64,000 bases of DNA from an uncultured Desulfosarcina sp. (GCF_963668215.1 NZ_OY764190.1:682001-746000), one strand, 5' to 3'. Shown: positions 1 through 9,096, counted from the stretch's first letter. The notes: generated by a model from the letters alone, not told the origin. A program made the numbers and translations.

Positions 1-2
1 CC

Positions 3-974
3 GATTTCGTTGCCATGGTCGACAGCGGAGATCATCAGGTTTTCAACGAGGGCATTTTGTATTCCGGAAAATCAGGCTACGAGCCCGTGATCCGGGCCAA
101 CGGGATCACGGAGGGCAGCAAGCTGCTCTCGCCCCATACATCCAACGACACGGTGGCCGTGGTGGCCTTCAAGGCCCAGAGCAAAGGCATTGTGCGCTCG
201 GTTGCAGCGGGAACCCAGACGGTAACGCGTCCGACCACGGAAGATTTCAAGATTTCCTCGATCATCATGGACGAGGACGGAAATCTCGGGGAGGCCCAGG
301 GCGCCGAAGGAACCGAGTTCTCCGTGACTCGTGGCGCCAATGGCGGGCCGCCCCTGCTGCCTGCCGATGCGGTCGAGCTTGGCTGGGTCCGGATGAGTTC
401 GCAATCGCCGGCGGTCATCACCCGGGAAGAAATCTATCAGGACATGGGCCAGCATGCCGAGTACGCCGAATACCCGGCGCCGGAAACTTTCAACCTCGGC
501 AAGGGTTCCTATGCTGCCGTGGCCGCCGAGATCAACGCCCATGTGAAATTCAACGAAGCGCTGCCCCTGAGTCATGTCGACACCAAGCCCAAGGGCGTTT
601 ACGTCAAGTACTACACTCCCACGCTGACCACGCTGCTTAACGTCCACGACTTCAAGGCGGCGGAACTGGGCGTCACCAAGTCCAGCGAGACCATGTACGA
701 AGGGTCCGGGGTCTCCGGCGCCATTGGTTCGATGAAGGCCGACTCGGTGGGGGACGTCTCGTTTACCGTTTACGCCAAGGACGGCGTCACCGACGCCATC
801 ATCCGGGAAAGAGGCGAGATGGTGACCGTCAAGTGGTTCCCGGATGCCAACAAGGCACCGTATCTGCTCAGCCAGGGCATGCTGGGCGTCGTTCGGGATT
901 TTCCATCCGGTACCCAGAACAAGATCAACGCGACCGTCTATTGCCAGAGCCCGTCCGTGGAGTTCAGCTCATGA
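3..974 (+). CDS. Phage major tail (tube) protein, probably partial at its 5' end
   Basis: The reading frame is open from the window edge; the first ATG is at 15 and no in-frame stop precedes it, so the true start may lie outside. About 320 residues are visible. I infer a tail tube role mainly from position: it directly precedes the overlapping tail assembly chaperone and the tape measure gene, the usual order in long-tailed phages. No family signature was recognised by eye. The stop overlaps the next start (ATGA at 971-974), indicating translational coupling. No sheath-like gene is seen nearby, which fits a non-contractile tail. Confidence 0.6.
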   Translation, partial: DFVAMVDSGDHQVFNEGILYSGKSGYEPVIRANGITEGSKLLSPHTSNDTVAVVAFKAQSKGIVRSVAAGTQTVTRPTTEDFKISSIIMDEDGNLGEAQGAEGTEFSVTRGANGGPPLLPADAVELGWVRMSSQSPAVITREEIYQDMGQHAEYAEYPAPETFNLGKGSYAAVAAEINAHVKFNEALPLSHVDTKPKGVYVKYYTPTLTTLLNVHDFKAAELGVTKSSETMYEGSGVSGAIGSMKADSVGDVSFTVYAKDGVTDAIIRERGEMVTVKWFPDANKAPYLLSQGMLGVVRDFPSGTQNKINATVYCQSPSVEFSS

Positions 975-1432
975 TGAATATCGAAAAATTCAGACAGGCC
1001 AGGCATGAAAGGCGGACGGCCGTGGTGAAGGTTCCCGCGCTGGCCGCCTTTTTCGACGAAGGCGAAAAACCCGAACTGACCGTCCAGATGCTCACCGGTC
1101 CCGAAGTGGCCAAGGCCAGGGAGCGGATTACGAGAAACGCTGTCGTCGAACAGCTGATCGAAAAGATCGTCAGCGAAAAGGCCAGCAGCAAAATCGAAGC
1201 GATACAACAGGCCCTCGGCCTGTCCGACGATGTGCCCACCGACCTGGTCTACCGGATCGCGGTGTGCGAGTTCGGGGTGGCTTCGGTGGATCTTCAGCAG
1301 GAAGACTGCGTCAAACTGGCCGACATCTGCCCGACGACGTTTTACGAAATCACTTCCAAGATTTTGGAGCTTACCGGCCTGGGGCAGGTGGCCCCGGGGG
1401 AATCGAGCGCCTCTGGAACGACCGGAGAGTGA
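971..1432 (+). CDS. Phage tail assembly chaperone, short form (G-like)
   Basis: A 153-residue protein starting MMNIEKF at the ATGA overlap with the tail tube gene; the longer upstream frame is not needed because this start is coupled. Charged, mostly helical, no membrane segment. Location between tail tube and tape measure is that of lambda gpG-type chaperones, which hold the tape measure protein during tail assembly. The 3' end overlaps a second frame that has no good start of its own, so this gene probably also makes a longer frameshifted product. Function assigned by synteny, not by a recognised motif. Confidence 0.55.
   Translation: MMNIEKFRQARHERRTAVVKVPALAAFFDEGEKPELTVQMLTGPEVAKARERITRNAVVEQLIEKIVSEKASSKIEAIQQALGLSDDVPTDLVYRIAVCEFGVASVDLQQEDCVKLADICPTTFYEITSKILELTGLGQVAPGESSASGTTGE
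1392..1402 (+). promoter_or_regulatory. Candidate -1 ribosomal slip site in tail chaperone gene
   Basis: In the chaperone frame the codons are CCG GGG GAA (1394-1402) within the run CCCCGGGGGAA. Slipping back one base at G-GGG-GAA re-pairs the P-site glycine codon perfectly and enters the downstream frame at GGA-ATC. The A-site fit is imperfect, so this is not a canonical X-XXY-YYZ heptamer. The site lies about 30 bases before the short-form stop, a usual place for such a shift. Confidence 0.4.
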
Positions 1433-1584
1433 GGGAAGCCCTCGCGCTTTGTTCCAGGGGCCTGGGCGGACAGCGGTTCCTGTTTGAAGTGCTCCCGGAT
1501 GTCTTCCCCCAGGGATTTTTGACCGACACGGAACTGATCCTCTGGGGCCGATTCTACGATGAATTGAAAAACAGGCCGGAATAA
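1399..1584 (+). CDS. Frameshift extension of tail assembly chaperone (GT-like)
   Basis: This frame reads GIERLWNDRRVREA and then a protein-like sequence ending DELKNRPE, with the stop at 1582-1584 overlapping the ATG of the tape measure gene. It has no ribosome binding site or convincing start; the only candidate in frame is a GTG at 1264 deep inside the G-like gene. It is one base back (-1) from the upstream frame, as in lambda G/GT. The likely product is a fusion of the chaperone N-terminus with this tail, which recruits the tape measure protein. The -1 shift is inferred, not demonstrated. Confidence 0.5.
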   Translation, partial: GIERLWNDRRVREALALCSRGLGGQRFLFEVLPDVFPQGFLTDTELILWGRFYDELKNRPE

Positions 1585-2753
1585 TGGCTGACGTTACCCG
1601 CATAATTGAAATTCTCTTTAAGGGCACGAACAAAATCGGGTCGGTTATTACATCGGCCAGCCGTGATCTTGACGACCTGAACCATCACGTCACTGCGGTT
1701 GCCCAGCCCTTCGCGGATTTGACCACGGCGGTTGTCAAACTCGATGCCGTTCTGGCCGCCACGGCCGCTGCGGGCATTGCCTACTTTTATAGTGAATCGT
1801 CCAAGCTGCAAAGCGCTACCACCGAACTGAAAAAAGTCGTCGGCGACAATACCGAGGCCTTGGGGATCGCCAAGATCACAGCCAAGGAGCTGTCAAACGC
1901 CTATGGCGAATCTGCGGTCTCGGTCCTCAGTTCCACGGCCAGCTACAAACAGGCCGGCTTCGACATCCAGGGGGCCATGACCCTGGCCAAGGACGGCATG
2001 GACCTGGTCATCGCCGGTGAACTGGCAGCGTCCGCCTCCAGCGAAATCCTGATCGCATCGCTGAAAGGCTTCAAGGCGCCGGCCGAGGATGCCCGGCGGC
2101 TGATCGACATCCTCAATGAGGTCTCCAACAACTACGCCACCGACATCGAGCAGCTCGGCCGGGGCATGGCCGGGATCTCGCCCATTGCCCGCACCATGGG
2201 TTTCTCCATGGAGGAAACCGCTGGTCTTGTCACTCCTGTCATCGAGGTATTCCGGTCCGGCGACGAGGCGGCCGTGGCCCTGAAAACCGGTCTGCTCAAA
2301 CTGATCGACGATTCCAAACCGGTCCAGGAAGCCCTGGCCTCCATCGGAGTGACCCAGAAGGATGCCAATGGAGAGCTGCGGTCCGGTAAGGATATCCTCT
2401 ATGACGTGGCCAAGGCTTTCCAGACCCTTGACGAACCGCAAAAGCTGTTCGTCACCCAGCAGCTGGTGGGTATCGAGCAGAGCGCCCGCATGGTGGAGGT
2501 GTTCGACGGCCTGAGCAAATCGTCCGAGATCACCGCCGTGGCCATGAACTCGGCCGGGTCCGCCGCTAAGGAAGTGGCCGAACGGTTGAAGGACCCGGAG
2601 GTGGCGGTCAACCGGTTGATCCAGGGGTTCAAAAACCTGTCCTCTTCGATTGGCGACGATTTCCAGGAGGCCGGTACCGGAGCGATCAACGGCATCACTG
2701 CAGTTTTAAACTCTCTCGAAGGTGCCCATTCGCTCCGATCCTGGACGCTTTGA
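1584..2753 (+). CDS. Phage tail tape measure protein, N-terminal part (frameshifted)
   Basis: Begins at an ATG overlapping the preceding stop (TAATG). The 389 residues have the alanine- and serine-rich helical character and the conserved core region of TP901-type tape measure proteins (stretches such as LSNAYGESAVSVLSST and EQLGRGMAGISPIA). It sets tail length and is ejected ahead of the DNA. After LNSLEGA (about 2726) the frame degenerates to HSLRSWTL and stops, while the frame one base back continues naturally as PFAPILDALNDYLDG. A single C appears to be missing in the C run near 2725-2727, so the gene is split in two by a mutation or a sequencing error. Confidence 0.8.
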   Translation: MADVTRIIEILFKGTNKIGSVITSASRDLDDLNHHVTAVAQPFADLTTAVVKLDAVLAATAAAGIAYFYSESSKLQSATTELKKVVGDNTEALGIAKITAKELSNAYGESAVSVLSSTASYKQAGFDIQGAMTLAKDGMDLVIAGELAASASSEILIASLKGFKAPAEDARRLIDILNEVSNNYATDIEQLGRGMAGISPIARTMGFSMEETAGLVTPVIEVFRSGDEAAVALKTGLLKLIDDSKPVQEALASIGVTQKDANGELRSGKDILYDVAKAFQTLDEPQKLFVTQQLVGIEQSARMVEVFDGLSKSSEITAVAMNSAGSAAKEVAERLKDPEVAVNRLIQGFKNLSSSIGDDFQEAGTGAINGITAVLNSLEGAHSLRSWTL

Positions 2754-4225
2754 ATGATTATTTGGACGGGATTGAAGATAAACTGCTTCTCCTGTCTGAA
2801 AACCTGCCCGAGGCCCTGGAGGATATCGATTATTCGGGATTTCTCGAAGAACTCGAAAGTATCCGGGAGACCATCGGCAGCCTGTTTGAAGATATCGATT
2901 TCAGCGATCCGGAGTCCCTTTCCCGTGCCATTCAAAAAGTCGTCGATTCGGCCGAAAGCCTGGCGAATTTCAGTGAAGGCATTGCCCGCGTTTTTGTAAC
3001 GTTAGGCGATTATGCCTCCGATGCGATTGACTGGTTCAACGATCTTGATCCCGCCACCCAGAAACTTCTTGGCGGTTTGGCCGGTGTAGGGGCGGCGGTC
3101 ACTGCCATTGCCGCGCCGATTGGTGTGGTGGTTGCCGCTTTGGGAAGCCTGACCACCGCCTTAACGGTTGCAGCGGCTGCCGGGTCCGCATGGCTTGGCC
3201 TGAAAATAGCCGATTCGATCAACAAGGATCTGGATGCATCGAGAAGTCTCATCGAGGACCTTGAAAAAAGTGCTGCCGGCTATCGTAAAGAGATCGAAAA
3301 ATTAGAAGATTCCAACACGACTCTGTACAATTTATTTGCCGAAGAAGGCGTCGACGATAAAGCCACCGTCCTGGATGACCTGAAAAACAAGCTTCAGCTG
3401 GTCGAGGATAAAATCAGGATCGTCAGGGCGGAAGCCGCCGGCGAGGATATCTTTGCCGGCATGACCGATGACGCAGCGGAACTGAAAAACGCCCTCGAGC
3501 ACATTGCCCCGGAATTTACCGAAATCGAAGATGGCGCCAAGGAGCTGAAATCAGCTCTTGAACACAATACGCCGATATTCACCGTCGACACCAATGAGGC
3601 AAAGCAAGCCCTTCAGGAGATCGAATATTGGGTCGGCGAGGGTGAAAATAAAGTTTTGCACACCATCATGGTCCCGGTCGACACAAAACAGATCGATGAG
3701 GCCAAACAGGCGATTGAAGAGATCCCGGCGGAAAAGCGATTGAAATTCGAAACCGATCTGCAAATCGCCGAGGTCAAGGCCCAGGCTCAGACGATTCAGG
3801 AAGCGCTCAAATATAAGGCCCAGGTGGACATTGCCGAGATCGAGGCGGCCGCAAAGACCACGGAAACCCTTTCCAACAACATTACCGAGATGTTTGCCAA
3901 TACCGGCAAACAGATTACCGACCTATATTCTCAATGGGACGAGGGAACGAGCCTTTCCGAAAAGTGGTCCATCCAGGAATCCCTCCAATCGGAAAACGAG
4001 ACGCGCAAGCGCACCCTGGAAATGCAGGAAAAGCTGAATGATGCCCAGGTGAAATTTCTCAATGCCCGGACAAAGAGAATGGAAAGCGGGGAGGCATTGA
4101 TCACGGTATCCGGCGACAGCCTTCAACCCCACCTCGAAATGATCATGTGGGAATTGTTCGGAGCGATCCAAATCCGGGCCAAGGAAGAGGGTTTAGATCA
4201 ATTGTTGTTAGGCGGTGGATCGTGA
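2750..4225 (+). CDS. Phage tail tape measure protein, C-terminal part
   Basis: The listed start is a TTG that is probably not used; the frame continues directly from the N-terminal part through PFAPILDAL at 2726-2752. It holds a hydrophobic segment around LLGGLAGVGAAVTAIAAPIGVVVAAL (3070-3160), typical of the membrane-inserting region of tape measure proteins, followed by long coiled-coil helices rich in Glu, Lys and Ala. Together the two parts give about 870-880 residues, a normal length. If expressed alone it would lack the N-terminal core. The next gene starts at a GTG overlapping the stop. Confidence 0.75.
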   Translation: MNDYLDGIEDKLLLLSENLPEALEDIDYSGFLEELESIRETIGSLFEDIDFSDPESLSRAIQKVVDSAESLANFSEGIARVFVTLGDYASDAIDWFNDLDPATQKLLGGLAGVGAAVTAIAAPIGVVVAALGSLTTALTVAAAAGSAWLGLKIADSINKDLDASRSLIEDLEKSAAGYRKEIEKLEDSNTTLYNLFAEEGVDDKATVLDDLKNKLQLVEDKIRIVRAEAAGEDIFAGMTDDAAELKNALEHIAPEFTEIEDGAKELKSALEHNTPIFTVDTNEAKQALQEIEYWVGEGENKVLHTIMVPVDTKQIDEAKQAIEEIPAEKRLKFETDLQIAEVKAQAQTIQEALKYKAQVDIAEIEAAAKTTETLSNNITEMFANTGKQITDLYSQWDEGTSLSEKWSIQESLQSENETRKRTLEMQEKLNDAQVKFLNARTKRMESGEALITVSGDSLQPHLEMIMWELFGAIQIRAKEEGLDQLLLGGGS

Positions 4226-4572
4226 TCTACCTCAATAAGTTATTCGTCGACGATCCCGGTGCGAACCTCGCTTTGCGGGACTTTCCGTCGAGCGGAGAAT
4301 ACGACCTGACGTCCCGGATCAGCAGGGACAAAACCCTGGATGGCGGCGGTGTCCTTACCCATCACGGCACCAGTTTCTTCGACAGGACTTTCCGGGTCGA
4401 AGGCAGGGTCAGCGAAGCCGAAGCTGCGGTTCTAAAACAATTTCAGGACAACGGCATTCTCGTCCGCATCAGTTTCTGGGAGGGATGTTTCAGCGGACAT
4501 ATCTATCAGTTGAACATCCAGCGTGACGGGAATGCTACCATCGTTTTCTATTTCAAGGAGAAGCTCTCATGA
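4222..4572 (+). CDS. Distal tail protein, 116 residues, family not recognised
   Basis: Starts at GTG 4222, which overlaps the tape measure stop (GTGA); the protein begins VIYLNKLFVDD. An in-frame ATG at 4147 lies inside the tape measure gene and is unlikely. The sequence is beta-rich with no signal peptide or membrane segment. Being directly downstream of the tape measure gene, it is in the place of lambda gpM-type tail tip components. Its stop overlaps the next ATG (ATGA). Function is from context only. Confidence 0.6.
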   Translation: MIYLNKLFVDDPGANLALRDFPSSGEYDLTSRISRDKTLDGGGVLTHHGTSFFDRTFRVEGRVSEAEAAVLKQFQDNGILVRISFWEGCFSGHIYQLNIQRDGNATIVFYFKEKLS

Positions 4573-5174
4573 GTCGTGATTTTTATATCGGTGGCAAATG
4601 GTTTGTCGAACATTGGCGCAAGGGGCTGTTGGCGGCAGCCAAAGCCTTATACGGCCGATGCTTTCATCAAAAAGTGCTGATCGGCAGCAATTGGCATTTC
4701 GAATTCTGGCGGGGCGACCGTATCTTTGCCGAACGGGTCGAGGAAAACATCTGCCCGGATGCGTATATCAACCATGTGCTTGACGTTGTCCATTCGAACG
4801 GCACCAAAATCTATCCCTGGTATCTTCTGCTTTTTTCGGATGACTATACGCCGGTTGCAGCAGATACCTATGCTTCGCCCGGATTCACCGAAGCGACCGG
4901 CTACAATGAGACGACCCGTCCCCAATGGGGAGAGGACGGCGTTTCAAACAAGGCGATCAGCAATGAGTCGAACAAGGCGTCCTACACCATGGACGGGACG
5001 GATGCCACCATTCACGGGGCCGCGATGGTTTCTCTCGATACCAAGGGCGACACCGTTGGCGGCGGCCTGTTGGGTCCGGTTATCCGGTTCAGCCAGGGGC
5101 CGGTGACCGGGATTGTCGCTGCCGACGTGATCAAGGTTTGGGAAGAGATCACCGGTTCCGACGTCGCGTCTTGA
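4569..5174 (+). CDS. Phage virion/tail protein of unknown function
   Basis: A 201-residue protein translationally coupled to the previous gene (ATGA overlap). Aromatic-rich N-terminal half (FYIGGKWFVEHWRKG, NWHFEFWRGDRIFAERVEEN), then a Gly/Thr-rich beta region. No cysteine cluster, catalytic motif or membrane helix stands out. Position among tail genes suggests a tail tip or baseplate-like component. I do not recognise the family. Confidence 0.6.
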   Translation: MSRDFYIGGKWFVEHWRKGLLAAAKALYGRCFHQKVLIGSNWHFEFWRGDRIFAERVEENICPDAYINHVLDVVHSNGTKIYPWYLLLFSDDYTPVAADTYASPGFTEATGYNETTRPQWGEDGVSNKAISNESNKASYTMDGTDATIHGAAMVSLDTKGDTVGGGLLGPVIRFSQGPVTGIVAADVIKVWEEITGSDVAS

Positions 5175-5186
5175 GAAGGCCGCCCC

Positions 5187-7061
5187 ATGGCAATCTTTAC
5201 GATAGATCATATGAAGATCGATTCGGATCTCTACAATTTTCCGGTCGGGATCATCCTCGGTCCCGATTTCCTGTCCGGACTCGGTTCCGAAGATAGTCAG
5301 TATCTTTATGCCGAAGTGAATGAGGATCAATGCTACATAGAAATAGAGATTTGGCTTCCTCAACTCAACATGTGTGCCATTTGGGTGAAAGTGCCGATCC
5401 TGTCCAGTTCATCGGATACGGCCATCGATGTTTATATCGGCGAATCTCCCAATAATGACCATTTAATTGTTCCACTTGTATGGGAGTCGAACCATGCCGG
5501 TGTTTGGGATATGTGCATGCCGCCGGTAAGTGCGCCCTTTATTTTCGAATCGACGATGAATGGCAACAATGCCACACCCGGCGGGAGCATGACGGACGAT
5601 GACATGGTCCCCGGTGACTTCGGTCTGGCTTTGGATTTCGACGGCACGGATGACTGCCTGACGGTTCCGGCGTCGGCGTCGTTGAACGATTTGCAGCAAA
5701 AGACCATCGAGATCTTTTTCAATGCGGACAGTTGGGGCGGCAACAATTGCGGCCGATTGGTGAAAAAAGGCGGTCCGGAAGATGACAGCGGCTGGCAGGT
5801 TTATATCAGCCAGGCCACCGGGACGATAGAATTTACTCAGGCATTCAACGGAAATGCCACCATCGCCAAATGGCGGGCGGAAACAAACGCCGTTTCCCTT
5901 TCGACACCGATCTATGTCGTCATCACCTACGATCGGACCAGCACCGCGAACGATCCCACCATAGAAATCAACGGGGTTGCCCAAACCGTAACCGAAATCG
6001 TCGCCCCCGTCGGATCTGCGGATTCCGATGCCGCGCAGGATCTGTGGATCGCTGCGCGGGAGGCGACCGGCGGCGGGGCCGATTGCGCGTTCGACGGCAG
6101 GATCGATGTGGTTCGCGTCTCCAACGTCATCCGATCCAGCGCCTGGAGAAAGGCGGCCTTTCATTGTTTGGCCGGAACAATTTTTAAAATCGCCGGCGAA
6201 ACGACGGTTTCCGGCGGAATCACCCTGGGCCTGTCAGCCGCGGCCGGGGCAACCAATTTAAGCAACCAGGGCGGCAGCGCCGGATTGGGATTGTCCGCCT
6301 GGGCCGGCGCCGCGTTTGGGAACCACTTCAAGGCGGCTGCCATCCTGAGCCTGTCCGCCACCGCCGGCAGAAATATCGAGATTTCCAGGGGCGCCCTCGC
6401 CGATCTGGGTCTGTCCGCTGCGGCCGGCAGGAATATAGAGCGAACCAAAGCTGGCCAGATTGGTTTAGGATTTTCGGCGACGGCCGGAGCCTTTAATTTC
6501 ACCCAATGGATGGCCGCCAATGCGCACCGGGCCATCTATTCCTATTTCGCCAGGATTACCGGCGACGGCGATGGCCTGGAAGATTTCGATTTCGTGGGAT
6601 TGAAATCATTTCAATTCCGGCGCCGGTCGGGCGAGGCGTCTTATCTCTCTTTTGTCATTCCTTTTTCGGATGAAGCACAGGACGCCATAGCGGCGCGAAA
6701 AAACGGGCAACTGGTCATCGACATGGTTGCAACGGTCGGAGGTTCGCAATCGCTTCGAGAGGAATTGACGCGGGCTAAGTTCGATTCCGTCCGGTCCGAC
6801 AAGGGGCCGAGCAGCAAAAGCCTGACACTCACCGGGTACAAGACCCAGACGTTTGGCGGCAACCGGATCGCGCTGCAGGACGTGATGACCGAAACGACCC
6901 TGGATGACGGCAGGCTGCAGTACCGTTGCGCGAAACCGGATTTTTACCTGCGTCCGGGCGACACGGCGATTCATGGCCCGGACGAAATTGTTGTCGGGTC
7001 GATCACCTGCCTGGTCTCTCCCATTTCCAAGGTCATGTACGTCCAGGAGGCTGCTGTCTGA
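5187..7061 (+). CDS. Large tail-tip protein with LamG-like domain and LSAxAG repeats
   Basis: A 624-residue protein. Residues about 15-115 resemble a DUF2341-type beta domain, and about 145-325 a LamG/concanavalin-like jelly roll (ALDFDGTDDCLTVPASASLND, then RIDVVRVSNVIRS), a fold that often binds glycans. Residues about 345-430 carry five copies of an L-x-L-S-A-x-A-G motif. The C-terminal 190 residues look like a separate tail-attachment domain. Such architecture suits a receptor-binding or tail-tip protein. It starts 12 bases after the previous stop; its stop overlaps the next ATG (TGATG at 7059-7063). Confidence 0.6.
   Translation: MAIFTIDHMKIDSDLYNFPVGIILGPDFLSGLGSEDSQYLYAEVNEDQCYIEIEIWLPQLNMCAIWVKVPILSSSSDTAIDVYIGESPNNDHLIVPLVWESNHAGVWDMCMPPVSAPFIFESTMNGNNATPGGSMTDDDMVPGDFGLALDFDGTDDCLTVPASASLNDLQQKTIEIFFNADSWGGNNCGRLVKKGGPEDDSGWQVYISQATGTIEFTQAFNGNATIAKWRAETNAVSLSTPIYVVITYDRTSTANDPTIEINGVAQTVTEIVAPVGSADSDAAQDLWIAAREATGGGADCAFDGRIDVVRVSNVIRSSAWRKAAFHCLAGTIFKIAGETTVSGGITLGLSAAAGATNLSNQGGSAGLGLSAWAGAAFGNHFKAAAILSLSATAGRNIEISRGALADLGLSAAAGRNIERTKAGQIGLGFSATAGAFNFTQWMAANAHRAIYSYFARITGDGDGLEDFDFVGLKSFQFRRRSGEASYLSFVIPFSDEAQDAIAARKNGQLVIDMVATVGGSQSLREELTRAKFDSVRSDKGPSSKSLTLTGYKTQTFGGNRIALQDVMTETTLDDGRLQYRCAKPDFYLRPGDTAIHGPDEIVVGSITCLVSPISKVMYVQEAAV
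6217..6498 (+). repeat. Five LxLSAxAG protein repeats
   Basis: Inside the LamG-like tail gene the translation shows LGLSAAAG, LGLSAWAG, LSLSATAG, LGLSAAAG and LGFSATAG at roughly 18-24 residue spacing. The DNA copies are diverged, so this is an old repeat. It separates the LamG-like part from the C-terminal domain and may be a flexible or beta-solenoid linker. Confidence 0.7.
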
Positions 7062-8872
7062 TGGGCAAGGCAACGATCATCAGCGAGGCCGGAGACGGCC
7101 TTTACACCATCGAGGTCAGGCATGACACCTCGGTTGCCGACGCCCAGCTGGCCAAACTGGAATCCATGCTGGCGACGGTCGGTGCCAGGATCGCCGAGGA
7201 GTCGGGCAAACCCAAGCCGGATCAAAGCGTGATCGCGTCCCTGAAATTGCGCAAGACGGCCATTGAAAAGCGCATCGACCGGGTCAAGGAAGCGGCCGAG
7301 GCAGATTACCAAACTCAGGCATGGTGCGCGGATCTCACCGAAGGGCTGTCCGGCGAGGTCGGCACCATCGAGCCGGGCGCGGAAATGAAAAACGGGATCA
7401 ACATCCGACCAGGATTCGATGACGGGGCGGGCTTTGTCCGGGCGCGGGACGGCCAGGCCACACCGTTTCTCACGATGGACGTTGCCGACGCCATGCGAAA
7501 TTTTGCCATGCTGCCCGCCATCCAACGATGGCGCCCGACGTACCGATACGCGACCATCTCCAATATCGATACCGAGGCGGACACCTGCCGGGTGACCCTG
7601 GAGCCCCTTTTCAGTTCGATCCAGAACCTGGATATCAATTACCAGGGCGCTTATGACGACGTTTCGGTCGAGTACATGGATTGCAATGCGGCGGCGCTCG
7701 AGGATGGCGATGCGGTGATCGTGAAGTTCGATCCTTACGATGTTTCCGGGCAGCCCAAGGTGATCGGGTTCAAGTCCAATCCGAAACCCTGCGAGATCCG
7801 GGAGTTCGTGATCGTCCGGACCCAGGAGATGACCGGGGCGGCGGGCACACCGGCCTTTATCGTCTGGGACCCCAAAACGGACGATTATGCCGAGCATCCC
7901 GATCTTGAGGGGATATCCTGGCCGGCGAGCTTCAACGACCTGGCGGCGTTCATTTCGAAAACGGCGATGGTTTCATCGTCGGATAATATCAACGAACGGG
8001 TTTGGAATATCGATTCGCTCAAAGGGGAAACGGATACTTCCTTTTCATCGATACCTTCATCCCGACAAAGCGCGTTCACATTGGGCGGGACATACTATGC
8101 AAGCATTGACCAGCATACCGTCAGCGAGACTTACGGCGATTGCGACGGGGACGGCCAGGACGATGATCTCGAACAATTGGATATCTCCCAAAGCGTTCAC
8201 CTTGACGCGGTACAGGATTATAGGTTTACGCAATTCGTATTTTCGCCGAGCGTCTCCATTTCTTGCACGCTGCAATCGGCCTATTTGGGCAGTGGCATGC
8301 CATTGCCGGCCGGCGGCCTTGCGCCTTGGCGGATCGGATACCTGTTGAACCGTAATTGGGGACGGAATGGATGTCTTTCCGCTTTCGATGACGGGGATAT
8401 CGACGTTACTTTTTATACGCCTATCGGCAGCGAAGGCTTTAAGCTGGCGACCTGGGAAGCCGGTTATCAATATGAAAAACACGGCGACACAAAGCCGCAA
8501 ACATACATCTATAACGGGTTTCGAAGCGATTATGGCCGCCAGTTTTACCCGTCCGTTTTCTCTGGGAAAACCATCGTTCAAACCTTTATGAGCCTTCGAA
8601 AAAATATCAGCGGCAATTATACCGGCCCGGATCTTTACGGGGATGGCGGTATGACTCAGGAGGCGACCTATGTCGTTAACGCTATTTGTTCGTGCCGGTT
8701 TTTCGAAGATCCGGAAGATCCCGGCGGGTCCCCGACGAACGAAATCGATCCGACAACATGCGCAAGGTCGGCAGCCTTCGAAGCGGCGGTCGCAGGGCTG
8801 GCCCAATCGGCATTTGAAGCGGACCCGGGCAACTGGAATTATCTGGTTGTGGATATCAGGGAGGCCGCCTGA
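7061..8872 (+). CDS. Phage tail protein, 603 residues, unknown family
   Basis: Start chosen at ATG 7061, overlapping the previous stop and preceded by AGGAGG at 7045-7050; a longer in-frame ORF from 6926 lies inside the upstream gene. Residues about 15-80 form a charged helix with coiled-coil character. A beta-rich section around residues 165-245 (YRYATISNIDTEADTCRVTL, GDAVIVKFDPYDVSGQPKVI) looks like an OB-fold such as those of tail-hub proteins. The C-terminal half is Gly/Tyr-rich and may be the exposed host-contact part. Role from position in the tail operon. Confidence 0.55.
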   Translation: MGKATIISEAGDGLYTIEVRHDTSVADAQLAKLESMLATVGARIAEESGKPKPDQSVIASLKLRKTAIEKRIDRVKEAAEADYQTQAWCADLTEGLSGEVGTIEPGAEMKNGINIRPGFDDGAGFVRARDGQATPFLTMDVADAMRNFAMLPAIQRWRPTYRYATISNIDTEADTCRVTLEPLFSSIQNLDINYQGAYDDVSVEYMDCNAAALEDGDAVIVKFDPYDVSGQPKVIGFKSNPKPCEIREFVIVRTQEMTGAAGTPAFIVWDPKTDDYAEHPDLEGISWPASFNDLAAFISKTAMVSSSDNINERVWNIDSLKGETDTSFSSIPSSRQSAFTLGGTYYASIDQHTVSETYGDCDGDGQDDDLEQLDISQSVHLDAVQDYRFTQFVFSPSVSISCTLQSAYLGSGMPLPAGGLAPWRIGYLLNRNWGRNGCLSAFDDGDIDVTFYTPIGSEGFKLATWEAGYQYEKHGDTKPQTYIYNGFRSDYGRQFYPSVFSGKTIVQTFMSLRKNISGNYTGPDLYGDGGMTQEATYVVNAICSCRFFEDPEDPGGSPTNEIDPTTCARSAAFEAAVAGLAQSAFEADPGNWNYLVVDIREAA

Positions 8873-8911
8873 AATGCAGGCGTTTTATTTATCAACCAAG
8901 AGGAGGGAAAA

Positions 8912-9073
8912 ATGGCAGCGGCAGGATGGGTTTTATTGGGAATCGGTCTCGGCGTGGGCGTTACCTTTCTGGTCGCCCGGAACAATCAAAAGCACGTCAA
9001 CAAGGCGCTGAACGCAGACAAGGATCTCAAGCGCCGGGTTAAAGCGGCGGTGAAGGCCGCCAGATCGAGTTAG
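8912..9073 (+). CDS. Small single-pass membrane protein, 53 residues
   Basis: ATG at 8912 follows a strong ribosome binding site (GAGGAGGG at 8900-8907). The protein has one hydrophobic helix near the N-terminus (WVLLGIGLGVGVTFLVA) and a strongly basic C-terminal tail with many Lys, Arg and Ala. Located between the last tail gene and the methylase. A holin-like or accessory lysis role is possible but nothing shows it directly. Confidence 0.6.
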   Translation: MAAAGWVLLGIGLGVGVTFLVARNNQKHVNKALNADKDLKRRVKAAVKAARSS

Positions 9074-9096
9074 GAAGGGTTGGGCCGCCCCGGTGG

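Noticed and set aside
1584..4225. Programmed frameshift in the tape measure gene
   Set aside because: The change lies mid-protein at a C run with no slippery heptamer; a mutation or read error is simpler.
6217..6498. CRISPR-like repeat array
   Set aside because: The repetition is at protein level (LSAxAG), units are diverged and lie within a coding frame.
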